A stretch of DNA of 17,744 nucleotides from an uncultured Prevotellaceae bacterium. Lineage in GTDB: Bacteria > Bacteroidota > Bacteroidia > Bacteroidales > Bacteroidaceae. The translations under genes and the position numbers were made by a program. Of the stretch, positions 1 to 7,402 are shown piece after piece (position 1 is the stretch's first letter; the number at the start of each line of letters is the position of its first letter). The notes below the pieces were generated by a model. The model was not told the origin of the DNA, ran no database searches, and saw only the letters and a program-made list of their open reading frames with translations. The DNA lies in the NCBI GenBank assembly GCA_946405695.1, contig CAMJIA010000030.1, positions 1-17,744 of the forward strand, written 5' to 3'.

Positions 1-227
1 GCCTGGCTCTGGCCAGTGAAACCACCACCGTCGAGGTTGGCCTTGATGTCATATTTCTCAGCTACCTCCAGCAGGTTCAGCGGCTGCTTAACCACATACT
101 GCAGAATAGCAGAGGGGAAATATACTTCCAAGTCTTTCTTGTTGATCGTGATCTTGCCAGTACCCTCTGACAGATAAACGCGAGCTACAGAGCTCTTACG
201 ACGACCTATTGCATTTATTACTTCCAT
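1..227 (-). CDS. rpsI: 30S ribosomal protein S9 (uS9), 5' part only
   Basis: This is the N-terminal 75 codons of ribosomal protein uS9, a small-subunit protein whose C-terminal tail reaches the P-site tRNA. The gene runs off the left edge, so the C-terminal half is not visible. The translation starts MEVINAIGRRKSSVARVYL and continues to GGGFTGQ, the standard uS9 signature region; the GRRKSSVARV block is typical of the bacterial protein. The ATG is at 227-225, 10 bp after the rplM stop, so the two are almost certainly co-transcribed as the near-universal rplM-rpsI pair from the promoter near 912-940. Nothing unusual is seen in the visible part. Confidence 0.95.
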   Translation of the reverse strand, partial: MEVINAIGRRKSSVARVYLSEGTGKITINKKDLEVYFPSAILQYVVKQPLNLLEVAEKYDIKANLDGGGFTGQSQ

Positions 228-237
228 CGTTCCTTAT

Positions 238-705
238 TTATTTATACTGGTTAATATCAATAGCCTTTGGCTTCTGAGCCTCGTGCTTGTGTTCTGTACC
301 CTCATATACATAGAGGTTGTTCAGCAGGGCGCGGCCAAGAGGACCCTTGGGCAGCATACCCTTTACGGCGTGCTTGATGATGCGCTCTACACCGAAAGGC
401 TTCTTGCGGAGCTCAGCAGGTGTGTTGAAACGCTGACCACCAGGATAACCAGTGTAGCGGGTGTAAACCTTGTCAGTCTCTTTCTTACCAGTGAAGATAA
501 CCTTCTGGGCGTTGATGATAATGACGTTGTCACCACAGTCCTGATTAGGAGTGAAGGTGGGCTTGTACTTTCCGCGAATGATCTTAGCTACTTTTGAAGC
601 GAGGCGGCCTACTACCTGGTCGGTAGCGTCGATAACCACCCATTCCTTCTGTTCGCGAGCAGCTTCCTTAGATACGGAAACGGTCTTGTAACTTAAAGTG
701 TTCAT
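238..705 (-). CDS. rplM: 50S ribosomal protein L13 (uL13)
   Basis: The 155-residue product is full-length bacterial uL13, an early-assembling large-subunit protein that binds 23S rRNA. Recognisable segments are WVVIDATDQVVGRLAS near the N-terminus (about residues 22-37), the NVIIINAQKVIFTGKK strand and loop, and the G-M-L-P-K-G-P-L-G-R signature at about residues 116-125. It is the first gene of the rplM-rpsI operon, with rpsI starting 10 bp after its stop. The start ATG follows an A/T-rich stretch without a clear Shine-Dalgarno sequence, as is usual in Bacteroidota. A structured leader of about 200 nt lies between its promoter and the start codon and is the likely site of autoregulation. Confidence 0.97.
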   Translation of the reverse strand: MNTLSYKTVSVSKEAAREQKEWVVIDATDQVVGRLASKVAKIIRGKYKPTFTPNQDCGDNVIIINAQKVIFTGKKETDKVYTRYTGYPGGQRFNTPAELRKKPFGVERIIKHAVKGMLPKGPLGRALLNNLYVYEGTEHKHEAQKPKAIDINQYK

Positions 706-907
706 TTCTAATTTTTAATTTTACTACTAAAAAACATTTTTATTCTTTCTCTCTTATGCGCACAAAACACCACCAGCGGAGGTCTAACTCTCCGCAAGTA
801 GTCTAACGTACACTGAATCAGCACTTTCACGAACCACAGCGCCCGGCCAAAGACACCGCTATTCCGCACTAATCCACGGGGATTCTAAGTCTCTCCCCCA
901 TAATCGG
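706..907 (-). promoter_or_regulatory. Structured 5' leader of rplM-rpsI
   Basis: About 200 nt separate the inferred transcription start (near 907) from the rplM ATG, and no ORF was found in them. Read on the minus strand, the RNA has a 5-bp GGGGA/TCCCC hairpin (898-894 with 882-878) near its 5' end. Further down is a perfect 6-bp GCGGAG/CTCCGC hairpin (795-790 with 781-776) with an 8-nt loop. The 7-mer GTTAGAC occurs twice, once just before that hairpin and once inside its loop. The last 60 nt or so before the ATG are A/T-rich and open. Ribosomal operons are commonly autoregulated through leaders like this, so an uL13- or uS9-binding leader is inferred; the exact family is not established here. 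Confidence 0.55.
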
Positions 908-911
908 ACTG

Positions 912-940
912 CAAAGGTACTGCTTTTCTATGAAAAACAA
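912..940 (-). promoter_or_regulatory. Bacteroidota-type promoter of rplM-rpsI
   Basis: On the minus strand a TACCTTTG -7 element lies at 919-912. A TTG of the -33 element lies at 940-938, with an 18-bp spacer. This matches the Bacteroidota housekeeping consensus (TTG/TTTG, 18-21 bp, TAnnTTTG). The inferred start near 907 gives a 5' UTR of about 200 nt. Confidence 0.75.
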
Positions 941-1067
941 GTGGCCTTTGTCTTGTTGAATCGAACTTTTATATTTATTTAACTATTTGTTGCGCTTTTG
1001 TGAAGATACGGAAAAGAAAAAGATGTTATCTCAAATTGCGAGATTCACAAAGACATGAGAGGGACAT

Positions 1068-1163
1068 TTCTTGTGCGAATATTTGGTTGATCAAAAAGTA
1101 TTTTGTAATTTTGCAGCCGATTTACAGAATCACCATTATCTGATGAACACAAGGTATACGCTT
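1068..1163 (+). repeat. Direct repeat copy A: promoter, 5' UTR and 7 codons
   Basis: This 96-bp segment is an imperfect direct copy of 5555-5649. Both contain the same promoter: after a shared 11-bp start and two mismatches, a 14-bp block is identical, and only two more positions differ up to TTTTGCA. The UTRs differ in length by one base. Both then start ATGAAC and encode M-N-x-R-Y-T-L. Codons 4 and 6 differ only synonymously (AGG/AGA, ACG/ACT), which suggests that both copies were once under protein-level selection. Similarity ends after codon 7. The two copies bracket the four-gene acyl-transfer cassette. Confidence 0.75.
1083..1113 (+). promoter_or_regulatory. Promoter of the fkbH-acp-MBOAT-SGNH operon
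   Basis: A -33 TTG at 1083-1085 is followed by a 20-bp spacer and the -7 element TAATTTTG at 1106-1113, a good fit to the Bacteroidota consensus. Transcription should start near 1118. The element is nearly identical to the promoter of the sensor kinase at 5570-5600. The stretch 941-1067 upstream, between this promoter and the divergent rplM promoter, holds no feature I recognise beyond a weak 5-bp ATCTC/GAGAT inverted repeat. Confidence 0.75.
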
Positions 1164-1175
1164 CATAATCCATAA
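1143..1175 (+). CDS. Putative 10-codon leader micro-ORF upstream of fkbH
   Basis: An ATG at 1143 opens a 10-codon frame, MNTRYTLHNP, ending in TAA at 1173-1175, four bases before the fkbH ATG. Its first seven codons match the start of the histidine kinase gene at 5629 (M-N-M-R-Y-T-L). It sits at the same distance from its promoter as the kinase start does. The simplest reading is a truncated remnant of a kinase-like gene start that may still be translated. It could couple ribosomes to the fkbH start, which has no visible Shine-Dalgarno sequence. Whether any peptide function exists is unknown. Confidence 0.4.
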   Translation: MNTRYTLHNP

Positions 1176-1179
1176 CCGT

Positions 1180-2934
1180 ATGCAGACTTTTCAAGAACTC
1201 AAGAAGATACTCAAGCAGGCACAGAAGGAAGGCACCGAAGGGCTGGCACCACTGAAGGTGGCCCTCGTGGGCGATACAGCAACCCAGTTTCTGGCTACCG
1301 CTCTACGAGCTACGGGCTGCCTGCACGGTTTTCGCTTTGACCTCTTCGAGGCTGAGTACAACCAAGTGGAGCGTCAGTTCCTGGACCCTACGAGCGAGCT
1401 GCGTGTCTTCGATGCCGACTTCATCATCCTCTTCCAATCCACCCACAAACTGGCAGAGCGACACAGTCTGCAGAACAGCGAAGGGCAGGAACATTTGGCC
1501 GATGAGCGGCTGGCATTCGTTGAAGCGCTGTGTCAGGATGCTGCCTTTGCCGCCAAGCGCATCATCTGTCTCAACTACCCGGAAATAGAGGATACGGTCT
1601 TCGGTAGCTATGCCAACCAGGTGATGACCTCGCTGACGTGGCAGGTGAGGAGCCTGAACTACGGCCTCATGCAGCTGTCCCGTCAGTACCAGAATCTCTT
1701 CCTCTGCGACCTCGCTGCCTTGCAGAACAAGTGCGGTCGCGACTGGCTGTTTGCTCCCAATATATATATGAGTACGGAGATGGTGCTCAGTCTGGATGCG
1801 CTGCCCTATGTGGCCGCTCGCATCGTAGACATCATCGCTGCCGTGCGCGGACAGTTTCACAAGTGCTTGATTCTCGATTTGGACAATACTCTCTGGGGAG
1901 GCGTCATCGGTGACGACGGCATTGAGGGCATTCAGCTCGGACATGGACTGGGAATAGGAAAGGCTTTCAGCGAGTTCCAGCAGTGGGTGCGCAAATTGCG
2001 TCAGCGCGGCATCATCATCTGTGTGGCCTCGAAAAACGACGAAGCGACAGCCAAGGAACCCTTCCTGCACCATCCTGACATGCTACTCAAGCTGGAGGAC
2101 ATCGCAGTATTCCAGGCCAATTGGGAGACGAAGGTCGATAATATCCGTACCATACAGCATATACTGAATATAGGCTTCGACTCGATGGTGTTCCTCGATG
2201 ACAATCCCTTCGAGCGGGCTATCGTCAGAGAGAATATCCCAGGAATCACGGTGCCGGAATTACCGGAGGACCCTGCGCTCTACCTCGAATACCTCTACAG
2301 CTTGAACCTCTTTGAGACGGCCTCCTACAGCGATGGCGACAAGGACCGCACACGGCAATACCAGGTTGAGGCGCAGCGCGTACAGTTGGCCAAGACCTTT
2401 GACAACGAAGAGGCATTCCTGCGCTCGTTGGAGATGTGTTCTATGGTCAGCGGATTCACGAAATTCAATACACCGCGCGTGGCACAGCTAACACAGCGCA
2501 GCAACCAGTTCAACCTGCGTACAGTTCGTTACACAGAGGGTGATATTGCCGCACTGGCCGCTGACCCCAAGGTGATAGACCTCAGTTTCACCCTTGAAGA
2601 CCGCTTCGGCGACAACGGCCTGATAGCTGTCATCATCATGAAACCCTTAGATGGCGAGACACTTTTCATCGACACTTGGCTGATGAGTTGTCGGGTACTG
2701 CGCCGAGGAGTGGAGCATTTTGTGTTGAACACCCTTGTCACCCGGGCTCGTGAGGCTGGCTATTGGCGCATCCTTGGCGAATACTTGCCCACGCCCAAGA
2801 ACGGAATGGTAGAAAAACATTATCCTGACCTTGGATTCACACCCCTACCTGATGCTGCAACAGCGCAATACTACTTAGATCTGGATAGTTACCAGGAAAA
2901 GAAGTGCTTTATTGAATTGAAAATTAGTAATTGA
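1180..2934 (+). CDS. FkbH-like HAD-IIIC enzyme (acyl-ACP loading)
   Basis: This 584-residue protein has the layout of the FkbH family. An N-terminal SGNH-like region (about 28-215) is followed by a HAD-IIIC phosphatase domain and a C-terminal GNAT-like acyltransferase region (about 430-570). HAD motifs are complete: D233-L-D235-N-T, S284-K285-N286 and D340-D341-N-P. The C-terminal part shows TQRSNQFN, DRFGDNGL and S503-C504-R505, all FkbH hallmarks. Characterised FkbH proteins take 1,3-bisphosphoglycerate, remove the phosphate and place the glyceryl group on an acyl carrier protein. The same job, or use of a related phospho-acyl substrate, is inferred here. An ACP gene follows 20 bp downstream, a strong contextual match. 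The ATG at 1180 lies just after the micro-ORF. Substrate is not determinable from sequence. Confidence 0.88.
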   Translation: MQTFQELKKILKQAQKEGTEGLAPLKVALVGDTATQFLATALRATGCLHGFRFDLFEAEYNQVERQFLDPTSELRVFDADFIILFQSTHKLAERHSLQNSEGQEHLADERLAFVEALCQDAAFAAKRIICLNYPEIEDTVFGSYANQVMTSLTWQVRSLNYGLMQLSRQYQNLFLCDLAALQNKCGRDWLFAPNIYMSTEMVLSLDALPYVAARIVDIIAAVRGQFHKCLILDLDNTLWGGVIGDDGIEGIQLGHGLGIGKAFSEFQQWVRKLRQRGIIICVASKNDEATAKEPFLHHPDMLLKLEDIAVFQANWETKVDNIRTIQHILNIGFDSMVFLDDNPFERAIVRENIPGITVPELPEDPALYLEYLYSLNLFETASYSDGDKDRTRQYQVEAQRVQLAKTFDNEEAFLRSLEMCSMVSGFTKFNTPRVAQLTQRSNQFNLRTVRYTEGDIAALAADPKVIDLSFTLEDRFGDNGLIAVIIMKPLDGETLFIDTWLMSCRVLRRGVEHFVLNTLVTRAREAGYWRILGEYLPTPKNGMVEKHYPDLGFTPLPDAATAQYYLDLDSYQEKKCFIELKISN

Positions 2935-2954
2935 AGATAGAACAATTGTAATAT

Positions 2955-3194
2955 ATGGAAAGAACAGACATTTATGACAAGCTCAACGACATCTTCGTTG
3001 ATGTGCTTGACTTGGACGAAGTGGCACTCACAGACTCCACAACGGCTGATGACATAGAGGAATGGGACTCGCTGAGTCATGTTCAACTCGTCGTCGCTAT
3101 TGAAAAAGCTTTTGGTATCAAGTTCACCGCTCTGGAGATTATGAAGTGGAAGAACGTCGGAGAACTTGTAGACTCTATCGCCCAGAAACTTTAG
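2955..3194 (+). CDS. Acyl carrier protein, dedicated to the FkbH operon
   Basis: This 79-residue acidic protein has the size and helical pattern of an acyl carrier protein. The phosphopantetheine attachment motif is E-W-D-S39-L, so S39 would carry the prosthetic group after modification by a phosphopantetheinyl transferase that is not in the window. The W before DSL is common in stand-alone carrier proteins of accessory acylation pathways, such as DltC-like and FkbH partners, whereas fatty-acid ACPs usually have DSLD with a different context. It lies 20 bp after fkbH and 20 bp before the MBOAT gene. It most likely accepts a hydroxyacyl group from FkbH and presents it to the membrane acyltransferase. 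Fatty acid synthesis use is less likely given this context. Confidence 0.9.
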   Translation: MERTDIYDKLNDIFVDVLDLDEVALTDSTTADDIEEWDSLSHVQLVVAIEKAFGIKFTALEIMKWKNVGELVDSIAQKL

Positions 3195-3214
3195 CAGCAT
3201 CTTGATATAGGTTC

Positions 3215-4663
3215 ATGGTTGTTAACTCTATCAACTTTTGGCTGTTTTTCACATCAGTCGTGGTGCCCTACTTCCTCTGTTTTCGGGGACAACGAGGGCA
3301 GAACCTGTGGCTGTTGCTGGCCTCCTACGTCTTCTACGGCTGGGCCGATTGGAAGATTCTGTCGCTGCTTGTGGGAGTGACAGCGGTGTTTTATGGCCTT
3401 GGTTTAGTCATCTCGCAAAACAACGAGAGCAACCCGCGACGAGCCTCGTTGCTGACCACCCTCGGAGTGGTTCTTGGCCTTGGTGTTCTCTTCTATTTCA
3501 AGTACTTCGGCTTCTTTATCAAGGAGTTTACGGCACTGTTCGCCTCGTTGGGCGTTCCTTGTGGCGAGCGCACCCTGTATATTGTTATGCCAATAGGCAT
3601 CAGTTTCTTCACTTTTAAACTGATGGGCTATGTTATAGAGGTTCACCGCCAGACGGTTGCTGCTACACACGATGCCATAGAGTTCGCGCTCTTCATCGCC
3701 TTCTTCCCCACCATTCTCTCAGGCCCCATCGACCGTGCTGCCAACTTTCTGCCACAGCTGCAACAGCGGAGACGTTATAACGAGAGTGATGTCAGTGAGG
3801 GATTGAAACGCGTGCTTTGGGGATTGTTCCTGAAGACGTGCATTGCTGATGTCATTGCTCCCTGGACGACAGTGGTCTTCAGCAACTATGCCCACCACAA
3901 TGCCACGACCATCCTGGTGGCGGCACCCCTGTATCTCATACAGCTCTACACCGATTTCTGTGGATTTTCTGAGATGGCGATAGGTGTGGCGCGTATCATG
4001 GGACTGCGCGTGACAGAGAACTTCCAGCGTCCGTTCTTTGCTAAGAATGTGGCAGAATACTGGCGCCGCTGGCACATGTCGCTAACCACGTGGATTACGG
4101 ATTATGTCTTCATGCCGCTGAATGTTGCATTTCGTGACTGGGGTGTCAGAGGACTGTATGCTGCCACGATGTTGAACCTCATCGCTATCGGTGTTTGGCA
4201 CGGAGCCAACTGGACCTACTTCTGGTTCGGGGCCTATCATGGTCTGTTGCTCTGCATTGTCACGGGACTCGACAAGCGTCGCAAACGTTTCGAAAAAGCC
4301 CACCACCTGAAAGATAATGAGCTCTATGCCTGGAGCCGCCGCCTGCTTACGTTCCTCTGTTTTACCTTTGGATCAGTGCTTTTCCAGGCAGCGTCTGTCA
4401 GCGACTTTCTCGGAACTCTCGCACGTCTGGGACAGGGCTTCGGACCTCTCTATTCCGAGGAATTCTCCAGCCTCGTCATCTATGCCTTACCCGCAATCTG
4501 TCTGATGTTCCTGCGCGAATGGGCTGCTGAGTATCGTCGCGATATTCACTTCATGCATTCGCCCAATGTCATCGTCCGCATCGTTTCCATCGCCCTCCTG
4601 ATATCCTTCATCATCTATGCAGGACAGCTCGAAGGCAATTCTTTCATCTATTTCCAATTCTGA
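3215..4663 (+). CDS. MBOAT family O-acyltransferase (AlgI/DltB-like)
   Basis: This 482-residue polytopic membrane protein belongs to the membrane-bound O-acyltransferase family, nearest in pattern to AlgI and DltB. The catalytic histidine is H329 in V-W-H-G-A-N-W. Upstream are the typical Y-T-D-F-C-G-F-S-E-M and E-Y-W-R-R-W-H-M-S-L segments, and hydrophobic spans run from the N-terminus to the end. Family members take an acyl group from a cytoplasmic donor and hand it to a substrate across the membrane. With an ACP gene directly upstream and an SGNH gene 3 bp downstream, the donor is probably the acyl-ACP made by the first two genes. The start at 3215 (MVVNSINFW) resembles family N-termini. 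The final acceptor, presumably a surface polysaccharide or other envelope glycan, cannot be read from sequence. Confidence 0.92.
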   Translation: MVVNSINFWLFFTSVVVPYFLCFRGQRGQNLWLLLASYVFYGWADWKILSLLVGVTAVFYGLGLVISQNNESNPRRASLLTTLGVVLGLGVLFYFKYFGFFIKEFTALFASLGVPCGERTLYIVMPIGISFFTFKLMGYVIEVHRQTVAATHDAIEFALFIAFFPTILSGPIDRAANFLPQLQQRRRYNESDVSEGLKRVLWGLFLKTCIADVIAPWTTVVFSNYAHHNATTILVAAPLYLIQLYTDFCGFSEMAIGVARIMGLRVTENFQRPFFAKNVAEYWRRWHMSLTTWITDYVFMPLNVAFRDWGVRGLYAATMLNLIAIGVWHGANWTYFWFGAYHGLLLCIVTGLDKRRKRFEKAHHLKDNELYAWSRRLLTFLCFTFGSVLFQAASVSDFLGTLARLGQGFGPLYSEEFSSLVIYALPAICLMFLREWAAEYRRDIHFMHSPNVIVRIVSIALLISFIIYAGQLEGNSFIYFQF

Positions 4664-4666
4664 CCA

Positions 4667-5554
4667 ATGTTCCACCGTTTCTCCTTTCCCCTCAAGGCGC
4701 TGGCCGTTCTCACCTTGGTGCTCCTGATAGACCAAGGTGTGGGATTCGTTTCGCGACACATCATCCGGGGACTCGATGATAAACTCTCGCAGATAGGTTC
4801 CATCCAACAGGCGCTGTTGCACAAACAAAGCGACGTGCTCATCCTTGGTGCCTCCTGCGCCAAATATCACTATAATTCGCAGATTCTTGCCGACAGCCTG
4901 CAAATGACGGTAGAGAACACAGGGGTGGGTGGCATGAAAGCCGAGTACTCCGACCTCGTGCTACAGTCCTACCTCGAACGCTGCACACCTCGTTGTGTGG
5001 TCATCGACGTGTACGGACAACTTGACTCAGGTGAGGGACGACTGCCACGAGTACGTCCTTTTTATGGTGTCAATCAGCCTGTCACCAGCTACTACGACAA
5101 TGAGACTGACTGGCAGCAGCGCCTGAAATTGCAGAGTGCCCTCTATCGTTATAACGGCACGCTGGACCTGTTGCTGCGCCACGCATTCAATGAACCCAAT
5201 CACTCCCACGGCTTTGCAGGGATGGAGGGCGAGATGTCGATGAAAGATACAGTGGTCGTTCACCGTTTCCAACCCGATGCCACTAAGGAGCGCCACCTTC
5301 GTCATGTAGTGCAGCTCTGTCGCGACCATGATGTCCGTCTGGTCCTTGTGCTCTCGCCCCGTAGGGAGCATGATGTGGATCAGGAAGCGTGGGTCTGCGC
5401 ATTCTGCCGAGAACATAACCTGCAGCTCATCAATGAACTCCATGTGGCTGAGTATTACACAGAAGAAAGGCTGTTCCACGACGAATCACATCTGAATGGT
5501 CGCGGAGCAACCCTTTTTTCTCAGCGTGTTGCCCATCAGCTGAAAAACAGCTAA
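4667..5554 (+). CDS. Membrane-anchored SGNH-like protein (DltD/AlgJ-like role)
   Basis: The 295-residue product has an N-terminal hydrophobic anchor (about residues 9-22) with basic residues before it, then a domain that should lie outside the cytoplasmic membrane. SGNH features are L-G-A-S63 as the probable nucleophile block, V-I-D-V-Y-G in the middle, and a C-terminal D272-E-S-H275 that fits the Asp-x-x-His of the catalytic triad. The gene starts 3 bp after the MBOAT stop, so translation is probably coupled. MBOAT proteins are often paired with SGNH partners (DltB with DltD, AlgI with AlgJ/AlgX) that complete acyl transfer outside the membrane, and that role is inferred. A hydrolase or acyl-esterase role is the alternative. 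Its TAA lies just before repeat copy B and the kinase promoter. Confidence 0.75.
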   Translation: MFHRFSFPLKALAVLTLVLLIDQGVGFVSRHIIRGLDDKLSQIGSIQQALLHKQSDVLILGASCAKYHYNSQILADSLQMTVENTGVGGMKAEYSDLVLQSYLERCTPRCVVIDVYGQLDSGEGRLPRVRPFYGVNQPVTSYYDNETDWQQRLKLQSALYRYNGTLDLLLRHAFNEPNHSHGFAGMEGEMSMKDTVVVHRFQPDATKERHLRHVVQLCRDHDVRLVLVLSPRREHDVDQEAWVCAFCREHNLQLINELHVAEYYTEERLFHDESHLNGRGATLFSQRVAHQLKNS

Positions 5555-5649
5555 TTTTTGTTTGAAAATTTGGTTGATAGAAAAGTATTTTGTATTTTTG
5601 CACAAAAATATACAATCGCTATTAACCGATGAACATGAGATATACTCTT
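5555..5649 (+). repeat. Direct repeat copy B: kinase promoter, UTR and start
   Basis: This is the partner of 1068-1163. It begins directly after the SGNH stop codon, spans the kinase promoter and 5' UTR, and ends within the signal-peptide codons of the kinase. Because the similarity continues through seven codons of a real gene here but a 10-codon stub in copy A, copy B looks like the parental arrangement and copy A the derived one. The direction is inference. Confidence 0.75.
5570..5600 (+). promoter_or_regulatory. Promoter of the TPR histidine kinase gene
   Basis: TTG at 5570-5572, a 20-bp spacer and TATTTTTG at 5593-5600 give a full Bacteroidota-type promoter. The expected start is near 5605, leaving about 24 nt of UTR before the ATG at 5629. 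Spacer length and sequence closely match the promoter at 1083-1113. Confidence 0.75.
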
Positions 5650-7395
5650 TTTGCTGTGCTTCTGCTCCTTGGCATAGGTTCTGGTCAGGCCAAGGTAGAC
5701 TATGACCATGACTCAATCTATCAAGTGTTGCGCGACTCCATGAACGAGTCGTTCAATAATGCTGACGAGGTGCGTTTCAACCGTGATATTAAGAATCTGG
5801 AGAATTATCTGCTCCAGAAGGATGACATGCATGGATACTATACGCAGCGCTGTAACGAAATCGTGTTCATGATGAACACGCAGAAGATTTTCGAGGCCTA
5901 TAAGGCTGCCCGGAAGTTGTCGGAGGAACTGCGTGAAAAGAAACTGGACAAGGAGATGTATATGGCCTACAATATGCTGGGTCATATCTATCGCTACTGC
6001 GGCAATGAGGAGGAGGCGAAGAAAAGTTTCCGACAGGTCATCGAGATGATGGAGAAGGCGGGCTATCGCGAGAGTATGCCACCTATTTATATGAATATTG
6101 TGGGTGTGCTGGAGGAGGACGATAATCCGCAGGAGGCACTGAAACTGCTCGATGAAGCCAGGGAGATTGCCCTGGAATCATCACCTGAGCGTGTCTTTGA
6201 CATCGATACGCGTCGTACGCTTATCTACTACAGACTGAAGGATTACGACAAATTCGAGGAAGGCTATAAGGCCTATAAGGAGGGAGCTGCCAAGGGACTG
6301 TCGTCTGTCCACGGACGCTCGCTGGAAGTATACCACGAGGCCTTCTTAGGACATACTGACGAGGCTGTGAAGAAAGCTCGTGAGTCGTTGGGGGAAGATA
6401 GCTATGCCACAGTTGCAGCTATTTACAAAGATGCAGGTCGCTGGCATGAAGCCTATGACGAACTTGTCAAGGAGTCGAAGCTGAATGACTCTATCAACAG
6501 TCTCATCCTTACCAACAGTATGGCGGATTTCCGTAACGAGTTAAGTGTTTACGACCTGGAGCGTCAAACCGCCAAGACACGCACCATCACGCTGACCATC
6601 ATCATTGCACTACTAGGACTGCTGGTGGCTGCGCTGACCTATATTGCCCGTAGTCGCCGCCGACACATGAAGCAGTTGCAGAATGCCTATAGTCATGCTT
6701 TGGAGTCTGACAAGATGAAGACCGTCTTCATCAAAAATATGAGTCATGAGATACGTACGCCGTTGAACATCATTTCCGGTTTTGCACAGGTCATGGCTAA
6801 TCCAGAGCTGACCACGGGTGCCGAGGAACGCCGTCATATAGCAACTATGATGCTGGCCAGTACACGTACCATAACCAATCTGATTGACGAAATGCTGGAA
6901 CTGTCGCTCAACGAGTCGACCGATGGTGTCATGCTGGAGGATGATGTCCACATCAGTGATTTGCTGTCAGACCTGATGCAGGAGAATGAGGGCTTCCAGA
7001 AGTCGGGCGTCAAATTGGTCTTTGACAATCAGCTGCCGCCTAACTTCATGATGACCACCAATAAGGAAATGTTGAAGCGTATTGTCAACGCCCTGCTGGA
7101 CAATGCCTTTAAATTCACTGTTGAGGGCAGCGTGACCCTGAAGGCACGCACCCATACGGAGATGTTGGAGATTGCCATTGAGGATACGGGCTGTGGCATC
7201 CCTGCTGGAGACACCAATCGTATCTTTGAGCGCTTTGTCAAACTTGACGAATTTAAAGAGGGGCTCGGCCTGGGCCTGCCCCTTAGTAGGATGATTGCCA
7301 AGCGTCTGCATGGCTACCTGATTTACGATCAGTACTATGCAGGACCGGGCTCCCGCTTTGTACTCAGTCTGCCACTGTATGTGAAGAAAGAGTAA
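5629..7395 (+). CDS. TPR-containing sensor histidine kinase, no receiver domain
   Basis: The 588-residue protein begins with a signal peptide (cleavage probably after G-S-G-Q-A, about residue 21). A mostly helical exported region follows with TPR-like repeats, clearest at about 112-145 and 153-186. One transmembrane segment is at about 319-340, followed by a basic stop-transfer stretch. The cytoplasmic part has a HisKA domain with phospho-acceptor H373 in N-M-S-H-E-I-R-T-P. The HATPase domain has the N-box (N492 in L-D-N-A-F-K-F), G1 D519-T-G-C-G and G2 G-L-G-L-G-L. All catalytic motifs are intact. No response regulator or receiver domain is encoded beside it, so its partner must be elsewhere. 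It has its own promoter. The input signal is unknown; family members sense through the TPR region. Confidence 0.93.
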   Translation: MNMRYTLFAVLLLLGIGSGQAKVDYDHDSIYQVLRDSMNESFNNADEVRFNRDIKNLENYLLQKDDMHGYYTQRCNEIVFMMNTQKIFEAYKAARKLSEELREKKLDKEMYMAYNMLGHIYRYCGNEEEAKKSFRQVIEMMEKAGYRESMPPIYMNIVGVLEEDDNPQEALKLLDEAREIALESSPERVFDIDTRRTLIYYRLKDYDKFEEGYKAYKEGAAKGLSSVHGRSLEVYHEAFLGHTDEAVKKARESLGEDSYATVAAIYKDAGRWHEAYDELVKESKLNDSINSLILTNSMADFRNELSVYDLERQTAKTRTITLTIIIALLGLLVAALTYIARSRRRHMKQLQNAYSHALESDKMKTVFIKNMSHEIRTPLNIISGFAQVMANPELTTGAEERRHIATMMLASTRTITNLIDEMLELSLNESTDGVMLEDDVHISDLLSDLMQENEGFQKSGVKLVFDNQLPPNFMMTTNKEMLKRIVNALLDNAFKFTVEGSVTLKARTHTEMLEIAIEDTGCGIPAGDTNRIFERFVKLDEFKEGLGLGLPLSRMIAKRLHGYLIYDQYYAGPGSRFVLSLPLYVKKE

Positions 7396-7402
7396 TCAAA
7401 CC

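Noticed and set aside
1303..2073. 256-codon open frame on the minus strand inside fkbH
   Set aside because: It lies wholly antisense to a gene with full family motifs, has no promoter or recognisable domain, and is explained by codon bias of the opposite strand.
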